Notes under the pieces: model-generated
The model's database searches: none
What the model was told of the DNA's origin: nothing
What the model saw: only the letters and a program-made list of their open reading frames with translations
Assembly: GCA_013001285.1 (NCBI GenBank)
Contig: JABDMU010000003.1
Location: 1 to 64,000, forward strand
Direction of reading: 5' to 3'
Length of the DNA stretch: 64,000 nucleotides
DNA from: Flavobacteriaceae bacterium
GTDB lineage: Bacteria; Bacteroidota; Bacteroidia; Flavobacteriales; Flavobacteriaceae
In this document: piece after piece, positions 1 through 8,800 of the stretch
Position numbering within the stretch: position 1 is the first letter of the stretch
Layout: each line of letters begins with the position of its first letter
Program-made: the position numbers and the translations under genes

Positions 1-272
1 AATGTATCGATCACCTCATTTTGAGTGCCTGCGCATAGGCAGGCCGTTCCGTTACAGACATATACTTTTTTACCTTTATTTTCAGGTTTTAAAAAATCAT
101 AGAACGACGCTGTTCCATAGGTATTTGCCTTACCCACCAAAAATTCCTCAGCCAGTTTTGCCAGTTCTTCGTCATTAGGAGCACCTTTGGGTTTTGCCAA
201 TTCACCTAGTTTATTAAAGAGGTTATCTTTAATTCCTTTTCTTCCTAATAATTCACTTAAATTATCTGACAT
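1..272 (-). CDS. NuoE/NuoF-like NADH-binding subunit of a formate dehydrogenase, N-terminal part only
   Basis: The first 90 residues are visible; the gene runs off the left edge. It starts MSDNLSELLGRKGIKDN and reaches VYVCNGTACLCAGTQNEV, which resembles the cysteine segment of the thioredoxin-like [2Fe-2S] domain of NuoE-type subunits. In NuoE-NuoF fusions this domain precedes the FMN/NADH-binding part. The start lies 6 bp downstream of fdhD on the same strand, so the most likely role is the electron-transfer (diaphorase) subunit of a soluble NAD-dependent formate dehydrogenase. A related NAD(P)H-dependent oxidoreductase cannot be excluded, because the rest of the protein and the catalytic subunit lie outside the window. 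Confidence 0.7.
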   Translation of the reverse strand, partial: MSDNLSELLGRKGIKDNLFNKLGELAKPKGAPNDEELAKLAEEFLVGKANTYGTASFYDFLKPENKGKKVYVCNGTACLCAGTQNEVIDT

Positions 273-278
273 TGTATA

Positions 279-1103
279 TTAACTAGCTTTTGTATTGGTT
301 TTATTTAATTTGGTGCGAAATGCATTGGCGTAACATGTGGCTCTTTGATCTCTACAAAATGCCATTAAGGTGATCCCGAGTTCTTTGGCATAATCAACTG
401 CCAAAGATGACGGTGCTGAAACGGCGGCCAAAAAAGGCACACTTGCTTTAAAACATTTGATGACGATCTCATATGAAATTCTTCCGCTTACGGTCACTAA
501 TTTGGCAGCATCAAGCCTACCTTCATTGATCAATTTTCCAACTACTTTATCAACCGCATTATGCCGTCCTATATCTTCCATTGAACAAAGCATATTTCCT
601 TTAAGGTCGAAGGCAGCCGCGGCATGCGTGCCTCCAGATTTGTTAAAATCATGTTGATAGCTGTTCATTTTATCGAACATCCCAGGTAATAGTGACATAT
701 CTAACTTATCGTTCTCATCAATGGTTTTTCCCATAAAGGTCAAATCACTAAGCTCTGTTTTTCCACAGACGCCGCATGATGACACCGATAATAGGCTTCT
801 GCTATTTGAATATCCTTCACCTAATTTGTCTTCAGGGATGTCCAGATTGACTATGGTAACGATCCCTTTTTCATTTTCTTTTTTTAAGATAACATCGGGA
901 TTAAAAGCAACATCATTTATGATTCCCTCAGAATGTAATAATCCACGGACTAAGCTGGCATCATCACCAGGAGTTCGCATCGATACCGTGAACGGCTTAT
1001 CGTTGATATTGATTTGCAAGGCTTCTTCAATGGTCAGCGCATCAACAATTTTGTTGACCTCGTTCGCATCAAATTTTTTACCTTCATAATTTCGAGTTGC
1101 CAT
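279..1103 (-). CDS. fdhD: Formate dehydrogenase accessory sulfurtransferase FdhD
   Basis: FdhD passes sulfur from a cysteine desulfurase to the molybdenum/tungsten cofactor of formate dehydrogenases and is needed for their activity in the cytoplasm. The 274 residues show the family signatures in order: the sulfur-carrying CGVC pair (Cys110, Cys113), GGTHAAA, EDIGRHNAVDKVVG, SGRISYEIV and VSAPSSLAVDYAKELGITL. Length is normal for the family. It lies between formate-THF ligase (107 bp upstream) and the NuoE-like subunit (6 bp downstream), all on the same strand, which supports a formate-handling operon. Confidence 0.95.
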   Translation of the reverse strand: MATRNYEGKKFDANEVNKIVDALTIEEALQININDKPFTVSMRTPGDDASLVRGLLHSEGIINDVAFNPDVILKKENEKGIVTIVNLDIPEDKLGEGYSNSRSLLSVSSCGVCGKTELSDLTFMGKTIDENDKLDMSLLPGMFDKMNSYQHDFNKSGGTHAAAAFDLKGNMLCSMEDIGRHNAVDKVVGKLINEGRLDAAKLVTVSGRISYEIVIKCFKASVPFLAAVSAPSSLAVDYAKELGITLMAFCRDQRATCYANAFRTKLNKTNTKAS

Positions 1104-1210
1104 AACTTTTTTGCCTTAATAGAGGGCTTCTAACAAAGTTAATGAATTTATTAATTGTGAATGTTAAAATAATATATGCTCATTTTAACATACTTATGCT
1201 TACCAATCAA

Positions 1211-2878
1211 TTAAAACAGTCCGGAAATATTACCATCGTTATCAATATTTATATTCTCCGAAGCTGGGTGAGCTGGAAGACCTGGCATGCGCATGATATC
1301 TCCAGAAATGGGAACTAAAAAACCAGCTCCAGCAGCGATTTCAATTTCTCTGATAGAAATTGTAAACCCCGATGGTCTACCTAATAATTTTGGATTATCT
1401 GAAAGTGATTTTTGAGTTTTGGCAATGCAAACTGGCAAATCCTCAAGCCCAAGGTTAGCTATGGTTCTTAAGTTCCTATTAGCCAAAGCAGTATAATCAA
1501 CACCATCAGCGCCATAAACCTTTTTGGCAATGGTTTCTATTTTGGTTTTAACATCAGATTTCCAATCATAAAGCGGTTTAAAGTTTGAAGAACCTTCGTC
1601 AACCACATCAATGACATGCTGCGCTAAATCTAGAGCCCCTTTTCCTCCTTTGGCCCATACTTCAGCCAATGCAACTCTAATACCTTTAGACTCGGCATAA
1701 GCTTTAATCGCAGCAATTTCATCATCGCTATCTGAAACAAATCTATTAATGGCAATAATTGGAGTTAATCCAAATTGCTGCACATTTTCTATATGTTTTT
1801 CTAAGTTGGGTAATCCATTTTTTAAAGCAGCTACACTGGGTATCGTGAGCTCTTTAAGGTCAGCTCCTCCGTGATATTTCAAAGCTCGAATAGTTGTTGT
1901 AAGAACCACTGCTTTAGGTGCTAACCCAGCACTCTGACATTTGATATCTAAGAATTTTTCGGCACCAAGGTCGGCACCAAATCCAGCTTCAGTAACTGTA
2001 TAATCAGACATACTCATGCCCATTCTAGTGGCGATCACGGTATTTGTACCTTGAGCAATATTTGCAAATGGACCGCCATGAATAATGGCAGGATTTCCTT
2101 CGATGGTCTGCACCAAATTTGGTTTTATTGCTTCTTTAAGTAAAGCAGCCATAGCGCCTTCAACCTTTAGATCTCTAGCATAAATTGGTTGTCTATCAAA
2201 AGTGTAGCCAATAAAAATACGCCCTAGTCGCTGCTTTAAATCGGCAAGATCATCAGACAAACATAAGATTGCCATGATCTCTGAAGCTGCTGTAATATCG
2301 AATCCTGTTTGTCTTGGCACGCCTGAAGTTGTGCCTCCAAGGCCTACGATTATATTTCTTAGTGCGCGATCGTTCATATCTAGAACGCGTTTCCAAGTCA
2401 CCGTTCTTGCGTCGATTCCCAGGGAATTCGTTTTACTTTGAATATTATTATCAATAACTGCCGAAAGTAAGTTATGTGCTTTTTCGATAGCTGCAAAATC
2501 ACCCGTAAAATGCAGGTTGATGTCTTCCATTGGAAGCACTTGAGCATAGCCACCACCTGTTGCGCCGCCTTTTATGCCAAAAACAGGACCTAACGAAGGT
2601 TCACGAAGCACAACTGTTGTTTGTTTCCCTAATTGATTAAGACCTTCTGATAATCCAATAGACATTGTTGTTTTTCCTTCCCCAGCAGGTGTTGGGGAAA
2701 TTGCCGTCACTAATATAAGATTAGACTTTTTCGCTTTTTCAAGATTGATTTTTGAGAGCGGGATCTTTGCTTTATACTTCCCATACATATCAATGTCTTC
2801 GGAATTTAAACCTAATTTTTCTGCAATTTGTGTAATGTGTTTTAGTTGAATTTGTTTGGCGATGTCCTGATCAGTCAT
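1211..2878 (-). CDS. fhs: Formate--tetrahydrofolate ligase
   Basis: Catalyses ATP + formate + tetrahydrofolate to 10-formyl-THF + ADP + Pi, feeding formate into the one-carbon pool. It is 555 residues, the usual length, with the P-loop TPAGEGKT at residues 63-70, the EPSLGPVFGIKGGATGGGYA segment and a C-terminal GDIMRMPGLPAHPA segment. It is the first gene of the fhs-fdhD-formate dehydrogenase group, so the same transcript may both oxidise formate and assimilate it. A TAGATTTG -7 element and a GGCATC/GATGCC hairpin lie in its 5' region. Confidence 0.97.
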   Translation of the reverse strand: MTDQDIAKQIQLKHITQIAEKLGLNSEDIDMYGKYKAKIPLSKINLEKAKKSNLILVTAISPTPAGEGKTTMSIGLSEGLNQLGKQTTVVLREPSLGPVFGIKGGATGGGYAQVLPMEDINLHFTGDFAAIEKAHNLLSAVIDNNIQSKTNSLGIDARTVTWKRVLDMNDRALRNIIVGLGGTTSGVPRQTGFDITAASEIMAILCLSDDLADLKQRLGRIFIGYTFDRQPIYARDLKVEGAMAALLKEAIKPNLVQTIEGNPAIIHGGPFANIAQGTNTVIATRMGMSMSDYTVTEAGFGADLGAEKFLDIKCQSAGLAPKAVVLTTTIRALKYHGGADLKELTIPSVAALKNGLPNLEKHIENVQQFGLTPIIAINRFVSDSDDEIAAIKAYAESKGIRVALAEVWAKGGKGALDLAQHVIDVVDEGSSNFKPLYDWKSDVKTKIETIAKKVYGADGVDYTALANRNLRTIANLGLEDLPVCIAKTQKSLSDNPKLLGRPSGFTISIREIEIAAGAGFLVPISGDIMRMPGLPAHPASENINIDNDGNISGLF

Positions 2879-2900
2879 GGTTAGTTGAATTTCAAATTAA

Positions 2901-2922
2901 GGCATCACATTATAAAGATGCC
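2901..2922 (-). other. Inverted repeat at the predicted 5' end of the fhs mRNA
   Basis: GGCATC (2901-2906) and GATGCC (2917-2922) form a 6-bp dyad with a 10-nt loop, just downstream of the TAGATTTG element. It could be a 5'-terminal RNA hairpin or a protein-binding site; the sequence does not decide between them. Confidence 0.4.
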
Positions 2923-2925
2923 TAA

Positions 2926-2933
2926 CAAATCTA
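2926..2933 (-). promoter_or_regulatory. Candidate -7 element for fhs
   Basis: TAGATTTG matches the Bacteroidota -7 consensus TAnnTTTG and lies 48 bp upstream of the fhs ATG. No TTTG is found at the ideal distance upstream, so only half of the promoter is supported. Confidence 0.45.
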
Positions 2934-2963
2934 TAAAAAATTTAGGAACGAAAAATGATATCA

Positions 2964-2994
2964 AAAAAACCCGTCTAAAATAGACGGGTTTTTC
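2964..2994 (-). terminator. Rho-independent terminator after the zinc-ribbon gene
   Basis: A perfect stem CCCGTCTA/TAGACGGG with loop AAA is followed on the minus strand by a run of T. It lies downstream of the 3087-3230 gene and insulates it from fhs. Confidence 0.85.
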
Positions 2995-3086
2995 AATTCT
3001 GATAAACTCAGAATAATTTCTTGTGAAAACAAGTTAAGCCCAGAATTAGTATTAATTCTGAATACTTGTTATAATTGAAAATTCGA

Positions 3087-3230
3087 TTAAGCTTTACCAA
3101 GAATTCTGAACATTCCAGTACCACAAGATGGGCACTTTCCTTTCATAGCTTTACGGCCATTTTTCATCGTTACTTCGTTAGCGTTGCTTATTTCTCTTTT
3201 CGCTTTACATTTTACGCAATATCCTTCCAT
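3087..3230 (-). CDS. Zinc-ribbon miniprotein, DUF5679-like
   Basis: A 47-residue protein beginning MEGYCVKCKAKREI and ending with a CPSCGTG knuckle and MFRILGKA. Two CxxC pairs (YCVKCK and CPSCG) separated by a basic linker make a zinc ribbon of the DUF5679 type, whose function is unknown. It is a stand-alone gene with a full consensus promoter (3270-3301) and its own terminator (2964-2994), which is strong evidence that it is real despite its size. A nucleic-acid-binding role is only an inference from the basic zinc-ribbon character. Confidence 0.85.
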   Translation of the reverse strand: MEGYCVKCKAKREISNANEVTMKNGRKAMKGKCPSCGTGMFRILGKA

Positions 3231-3269
3231 AATTTTTAAAAATAAATTGTTTAATTAAACTGTGAGTAC

Positions 3270-3301
3270 CAAATGTAGGATTTAAACTTTGTGTTTGCAA
3301 A
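3270..3301 (-). promoter_or_regulatory. Bacteroidota-type promoter of the zinc-ribbon gene
   Basis: On the minus strand TTTG (3301-3298), a 20-bp spacer and TACATTTG (3277-3270) match TTTG-N19-21-TAnnTTTG. The expected transcript start is about 35 nt before the ATG at 3230. Confidence 0.75.
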
Positions 3302-3459
3302 TAAATAAGGCTAAGAACGTGCTTAAAAAAGCTTTATTTGTGGTTTTTATGCATTTTTTGACCTTTTTTGCGCTCTTGAAGTGCATTTAGCTACAAAAAT
3401 CAGCTCTATTTTTGCTATTTTATCACTACTTAAAATCCAATAATCTTGAGTAAATAAAC

Positions 3460-4110
3460 TCAATTTAGACCTAAATTATTATAAATTATCTCTGCTGCGA
3501 CTTGACTTCCGGCTACTGAAGGGTGAAATCCATCGGGTCCATAATAGGAAAAATCATTGGTTTGTGTAAAATAAGACTTCCATACGGCACCTACAGGACA
3601 GAGTAAATCATTGTTCATTTCGGCGGCTAAAGTGTAACTTTCAATAACTCCATCAAAGGTGTTATAATTCTCTAATGCGGGCCATACCATATAGTATGCC
3701 AACTGAGAATTATTTGCCGTACATAAATCACTGATCAGTTGCCCATAGTCTAATAAAAGTTGACGCCCTTCGGGTTGAGATGATGGCCCCTGTTGCACAA
3801 TCACATAATCAAAAAGTCCGGTTTCAATAAACGGCTGAATGACACCATCATTCCAATGATCGATCAAAGCATAATTACCTCGCGCAACTACGGTTGCTGC
3901 TATGGTCACATCATTGCCTAGGCCCAAATCGGTTATGGTTTGTGGCAGGTTATTGCTATAGGTTAAGCTATTCCCTATAAATAAAAGGTGATAATCAGCC
4001 GGCGCATCATTGATCACAAACTCAGGTTCTGGAACGACAGTATAGTCTGATGCTTTATTGCTGCATCCGGAAATAATCAAGGTGAATAATAGGATTCGAA
4101 AAATTGTCAT
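3460..4110 (-). CDS. SGNH/GDSL-family hydrolase, lipoprotein
   Basis: A secreted esterase-like protein of about 216 residues. The start at 4110 gives a lipoprotein signal (MTIFRILLFTLIISGC, lipobox Cys16). A longer reading frame from 4209 would overlap the upstream gene and bury the signal peptide. The SGNH block I serine is in FIGNSLTYSNNLP, and the block V Asp/His pair is in DGFHPSVAG. Substrate is unknown; relatives act on acyl or acetyl esters of carbohydrates. It lies 79 bp downstream of the sorbosone dehydrogenase-like lipoprotein on the same strand and may be co-transcribed with it. A second, unrelated SGNH lipoprotein lies at 37828. Confidence 0.8.
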   Translation of the reverse strand: MTIFRILLFTLIISGCSNKASDYTVVPEPEFVINDAPADYHLLFIGNSLTYSNNLPQTITDLGLGNDVTIAATVVARGNYALIDHWNDGVIQPFIETGLFDYVIVQQGPSSQPEGRQLLLDYGQLISDLCTANNSQLAYYMVWPALENYNTFDGVIESYTLAAEMNNDLLCPVGAVWKSYFTQTNDFSYYGPDGFHPSVAGSQVAAEIIYNNLGLN

Positions 4111-4189
4111 GCCTTTTATTTGTACATAATATATAGGATACAAAATAGAGCAAATGGTTGCTTCTTCCACAGATAAAATCGTTACTTCT

Positions 4190-5638
4190 TTATTGAAGCG
4201 ATAAGTCATCTACCTTCTCCACAGGTGTTTTAAGATACGACTTTTTTGATCTTCGCGATTCCATTTCAGCCAATTGGGCCATACCAAAATTAGATTTATC
4301 ACCTTGAAAAAGTACGCGCCATATCTTACCTTGTTTAGATTCTGAAATATATAAAGAACCATCTGGACCTTGAGCCAATCCCATGGGTCTGTATTTAGCA
4401 TCCTGCATGCGTTTTAAAACATCCTTACCGGCAAATCCATCTGCGAATATTTCCATCTCACCGCTTGGCTGTCCTTTTTTAAAAGGAATAAATCCAACGA
4501 CATATCCAGATTGCGGATAAGGTGTTCGATTGGTAGATCCATGAAAAGCTATAAATGCACCATTTTTATATCGATCCGGAAATTGATCCCCTGTGTAAAA
4601 CAAAAGATCATTTGGCGCCCAATGTGCTGGCAGACCCATTATGGGGTCGGCATAGCCAGGTGCTTCAATTTTTCCATCACCACCATATTCCGGAGCAAGC
4701 ATGCGTTTCTCTTTAAAATGGTCATAATATGTATACGGCCATCCGTAATTTTCACCTTCTTTTATATTCATGAATTCTTCAGCAGGTAAAACGGCTTCAT
4801 GCCAGGTGCTATAATATTGAGGTGCGTGGTTGTACAAATAATCCCGACCATGATTTACGGCAAATAAACTATTGGTTTCATCATTCCAAGAAATACCTAC
4901 AACACTACGAACACCAGTAGCGTAGCGTTGACCATCTGAAGGTCTTTGATTGGTTTTATTGATGTCAAATTTCCAAATGCCTGCGAGAATATCTAATTGT
5001 GAACAAGGGTTTTCGCCTTTCACAATAGCATTGGGTTGACCACTTGTTAATCTGAGATCTTCACAAGCATTGGTTGGTGCACTAAAAGTCACATAAAGTC
5101 CGCCATCATTATCGAAGGCCAAAGATTTGGCATTGTGCCAACGAATTGGATACGGGTCTATAACAAGCACTTGCGGTTTCCCAAAAGGCACCAATTCACC
5201 AGGTGTTAGGCGTTGTCTGTAAACTCTGAGTTCAGAACTGAAATAGATATAACCGTCACGTATACGCATTTCGGTGGCGAAGCGACCATCATTTGGGTAG
5301 TCACCCCAGCGTTTCATGATATCAGCTTTCCCATCACCATTGGAATCTCTCAAGGCCATATTCCCGAACTTTCCAGTGTCTGTACGAAGTTTTATGTATA
5401 TGTCACCGTTGCTATTTACAGCTAGGTGACGTGCAGGTCCAACGCTATCGGTAACAACCAAAGCACCAAATCCATCTGGAAGGAATAAGCCCCCGTTATC
5501 TGGATCTGTTTTAAGAACAGGATCTGAATTTGAAGACGTCTGTTTCTCATCACTTTTTGGTATAGACGTCGTGTTACTGTCCTTGCAATTTGCCAATAAG
5601 AGCAAGGCTAATACAATGAAAAGGTGCCGGCCGGGCAT
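4190..5638 (-). CDS. Glucose/sorbosone dehydrogenase-family beta-propeller lipoprotein
   Basis: A 482-residue periplasmic or surface lipoprotein: MPGRHLFIVLALLLLANC gives a lipobox cysteine at residue 18, followed by a Ser/Asp-rich linker. The body matches the six-bladed soluble glucose/L-sorbosone dehydrogenase fold, with SVVGISWNDETNSLFAVNHG, EGENYGWPYTYY, a GLPAHWAPNDLLFY segment and a final GLAQGPDGSLYISESKQGK blade. Members with bound PQQ oxidise aldose sugars, but PQQ occupancy cannot be read from the sequence and the substrate is unknown. No cytochrome or other electron acceptor gene is adjacent. Confidence 0.85.
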   Translation of the reverse strand: MPGRHLFIVLALLLLANCKDSNTTSIPKSDEKQTSSNSDPVLKTDPDNGGLFLPDGFGALVVTDSVGPARHLAVNSNGDIYIKLRTDTGKFGNMALRDSNGDGKADIMKRWGDYPNDGRFATEMRIRDGYIYFSSELRVYRQRLTPGELVPFGKPQVLVIDPYPIRWHNAKSLAFDNDGGLYVTFSAPTNACEDLRLTSGQPNAIVKGENPCSQLDILAGIWKFDINKTNQRPSDGQRYATGVRSVVGISWNDETNSLFAVNHGRDYLYNHAPQYYSTWHEAVLPAEEFMNIKEGENYGWPYTYYDHFKEKRMLAPEYGGDGKIEAPGYADPIMGLPAHWAPNDLLFYTGDQFPDRYKNGAFIAFHGSTNRTPYPQSGYVVGFIPFKKGQPSGEMEIFADGFAGKDVLKRMQDAKYRPMGLAQGPDGSLYISESKQGKIWRVLFQGDKSNFGMAQLAEMESRRSKKSYLKTPVEKVDDLSLQ

Positions 5639-5829
5639 ATAGATTGGTTTATACTTTGAACAAATATCTAAAAATATTTATATCGATTGCCAAATATTCT
5701 AGCATTCTTTTCAAGAAATATAAAACTCATGAGGATTCCCTTAGTCAATATGAAAGCGAACAACTTTCATTGATCTAAATGGTATAAAAAATATTGGAGA
5801 CATTATCTGTTAACTAGAGATCAAAGCAA

Positions 5830-8800
5830 TTATGGCCCGATAATTAATTTTTTATTGAGAAGCCCAAAAGCCGTATTTACTTTTACAATATAAATGCCTG
5901 GATTGACTTGAACTGGTATAGAAATGCGCTCAGAATTCTCATCGATTGAATCTAATTCTATGATTCTTTGACCTATAGAATTATAAAGGGACATGTTTAG
6001 GGCCCTGTTGTTTTGTTGTAAATTAATTTGAATTGAAGAAGCTTGTGTATCATAATAAATTACATAATCATTATTGATTACGTCATCAACTGTTAGCACA
6101 ACTCCAAGTTGAAACACCAGTGTAAATCTAGAATTATATTCACCCGGTTCTAGTTGTATTTCAAATGGGCTATTCAAAATATTTTGGATTGCGCCCGTTA
6201 ACTCATCTTTGATATAAAGCTTAAGATTTGGATCTACATGTTCTAAGGCATCTATTCCTATTTTGATAGTTCCTGACTCATTTACGATCAATCCCAATGG
6301 AAATTCTTGGGTAACATCAAAATTGTTAACCCCTTGAATGACAAAGTTATTATCATCAATAATCCAATACATGTCTTCTTCATTGATATCGGCAATAAAA
6401 GCGTCATATCCAAGATCAAATCCATTGGTTGCTTCTGGTTTCTTACCCAATACAATTTGTCGGTGATATCCTTTTGGTGAATCATAGGTCAATCGTATTG
6501 TTGGTGTATTATCAATTATTTCTTCAGATATATTATTTCGAAATGGGAAGTCTCCTGTGACTTCATTTGCACTCATGAATATCGAATTTGATGCATCTTC
6601 CCGTACAAATACACGTTGGCTATTTTTAAATACAACGTCACCACCGTCAACGGTGCTGATTGGCACTCCATCATCATTGTTAAAGCCATCTAATGTGGTT
6701 GAAACAAAAAATCCTTGATTTACCGGGATATATGGTCCCGGGACTGTTAGACCTACTGCTGGATTTCCATTATCGGAGGTATTATTAATTAGAATGTCAT
6801 TAGAAATTGCAACTGCACCGCCTGTCAAATTTCTTGTGGCATAACCCCCGACATAATCACCTAGGATGTGCGAATTTTGTTCGCCAAAATGATTCCAAAA
6901 ATATAAAGCACCATTAAATATGGTTCCATTAGGGTTTGTGCCACCATCAGCAATACTTAAATTATCTAAAATAAACTCAGTGGCATCAATGGCTGACGGA
7001 TACGGATTACCTATCAATCTATCAACATTACCGGAGGAATTATCAAGTGGAACTGTAATGTCTCCGTTAAAAGGAATTCCTTTAAAGACATAATTTTGAA
7101 AATCTAATAATATATCAGTCGCTCCCGATGTTCCCTTCATGGTAAAGCCTTCCCCAGGTTGCAATGATGTATTTTCATCTATTGAATTCCATGCATTATA
7201 ATCATCTGATGCTCCGTAAAACTTATAAAACCAGTAAGAACTTACAGTTCTAGGATTTGTAGGTGTGTTTGAATCTGCAGCAGTATACGAAGGGCTAAAA
7301 GTTAGGTTTTGATATGCAGCTGATGATGTACCGTCATTTAGGAATCCGGATACTGAATAACTCGAATTCGTATTTGATATACCTGTTCCGCGTGTTAAGG
7401 TGTTTCCGGTTATAGGACCCACTGACGATGACCAATAATTATAATTAAACCCATTTGATGTTCCCTGCTGGTCACGTTCAATATAACCACCACTATCAGC
7501 GTCAATAATACTGCCTTCAGACTGAACTAATTGAGATTCACCAATAAGATCAATAACACCATCAATCTCCATATAATGTGTAACTGTTAATCCTTGTCCT
7601 GAATTGGTTTCATCCTGAGGGTCAGTTGGATCCGCTATTGTAATTGTTCCTGAATTATTTTTTAATCCTAATAGAACGATATCGCGATCACCCGAGGTTA
7701 TATTATGAGAGGTTTCAACAATATTCCAATCAATTATAGTCGTGCCATCTAAACTTAAAGAATTAGGAATTACCTGATCTGCATTATTACTCCATGTAGT
7801 GCCTGAGTCCCATGCGCCATCAGCAGCTGTTATGTAAGGTGCTGGTATTGACTGAGTTTCGGCAATGGTTTTATCCTTATTTAGATATTTCAGTCGTAAA
7901 AAATTTCGATCATCTGTAAGTCCTTCAATGGTTGAACCATAAAATGAATTAAAGTCGTAGTAGGCCTTTAGATTACTCCATGGAATACTAGCAACTTCAT
8001 TACTGGCACTCACTTGTGGTAATATTTTTCCAGTAACATAATCGGTGCCAGTGTTATCATAACGTTCAATTTCTTGATTCATAAGATATTTGACTTGATC
8101 ATGAGTTAATCCCTGATCCCAAACATAAACCTCATCAATTTCTCCTAAAAACGGATTAATGATGCTATTTTTATCTATGAATAAGGCCCCTAGAGAAAAC
8201 CGATTATAATTAGGCGTGGGTGCTTCTACATTTTGTTCTGACCTATCTAATACACCATCTATATATAAAAATATCGTTCCACTTTTATAAACAAAGGTCA
8301 CCTGATGCCATTTCCCATCATTTACGACCATAGAAGATGTAAATCTTGGCGTTACATCGTCATCTACCATAACTTCAATTTGATCTGAAGCATTTAATCT
8401 CAATTGCAACTTGCTTCCTTTGGCCATAATGGTTCTAACATTAGCACTAGACGCACTTTTTATCCACGCTGAAATAGTAAAAGCATCAATATTTAAATTG
8501 AGGGCATATTCACCAACTAAATAATCTCCAGCTGAAATACTTACAGACCTATTTCCTGTGAGCTTAGGAGCTTTACCAAAGGTGAAATATTTGGTGCCAT
8601 CGAAATCATACCAGGTTTGAAGATTCGATCCTCCATCAGATTTAAGTGGGATAACGTCAATAATGTCGCCATTTGCAAAATTATCATTATCAGCCACAAT
8701 TAATACGTATTCCTCGTCTGCAGTCTTGGAGAAACCACTAAAGGCAGCCGAAGGGATACTAACAAAGACGTTTCCAACATCACTTGAAGCTTCGGTCGAT

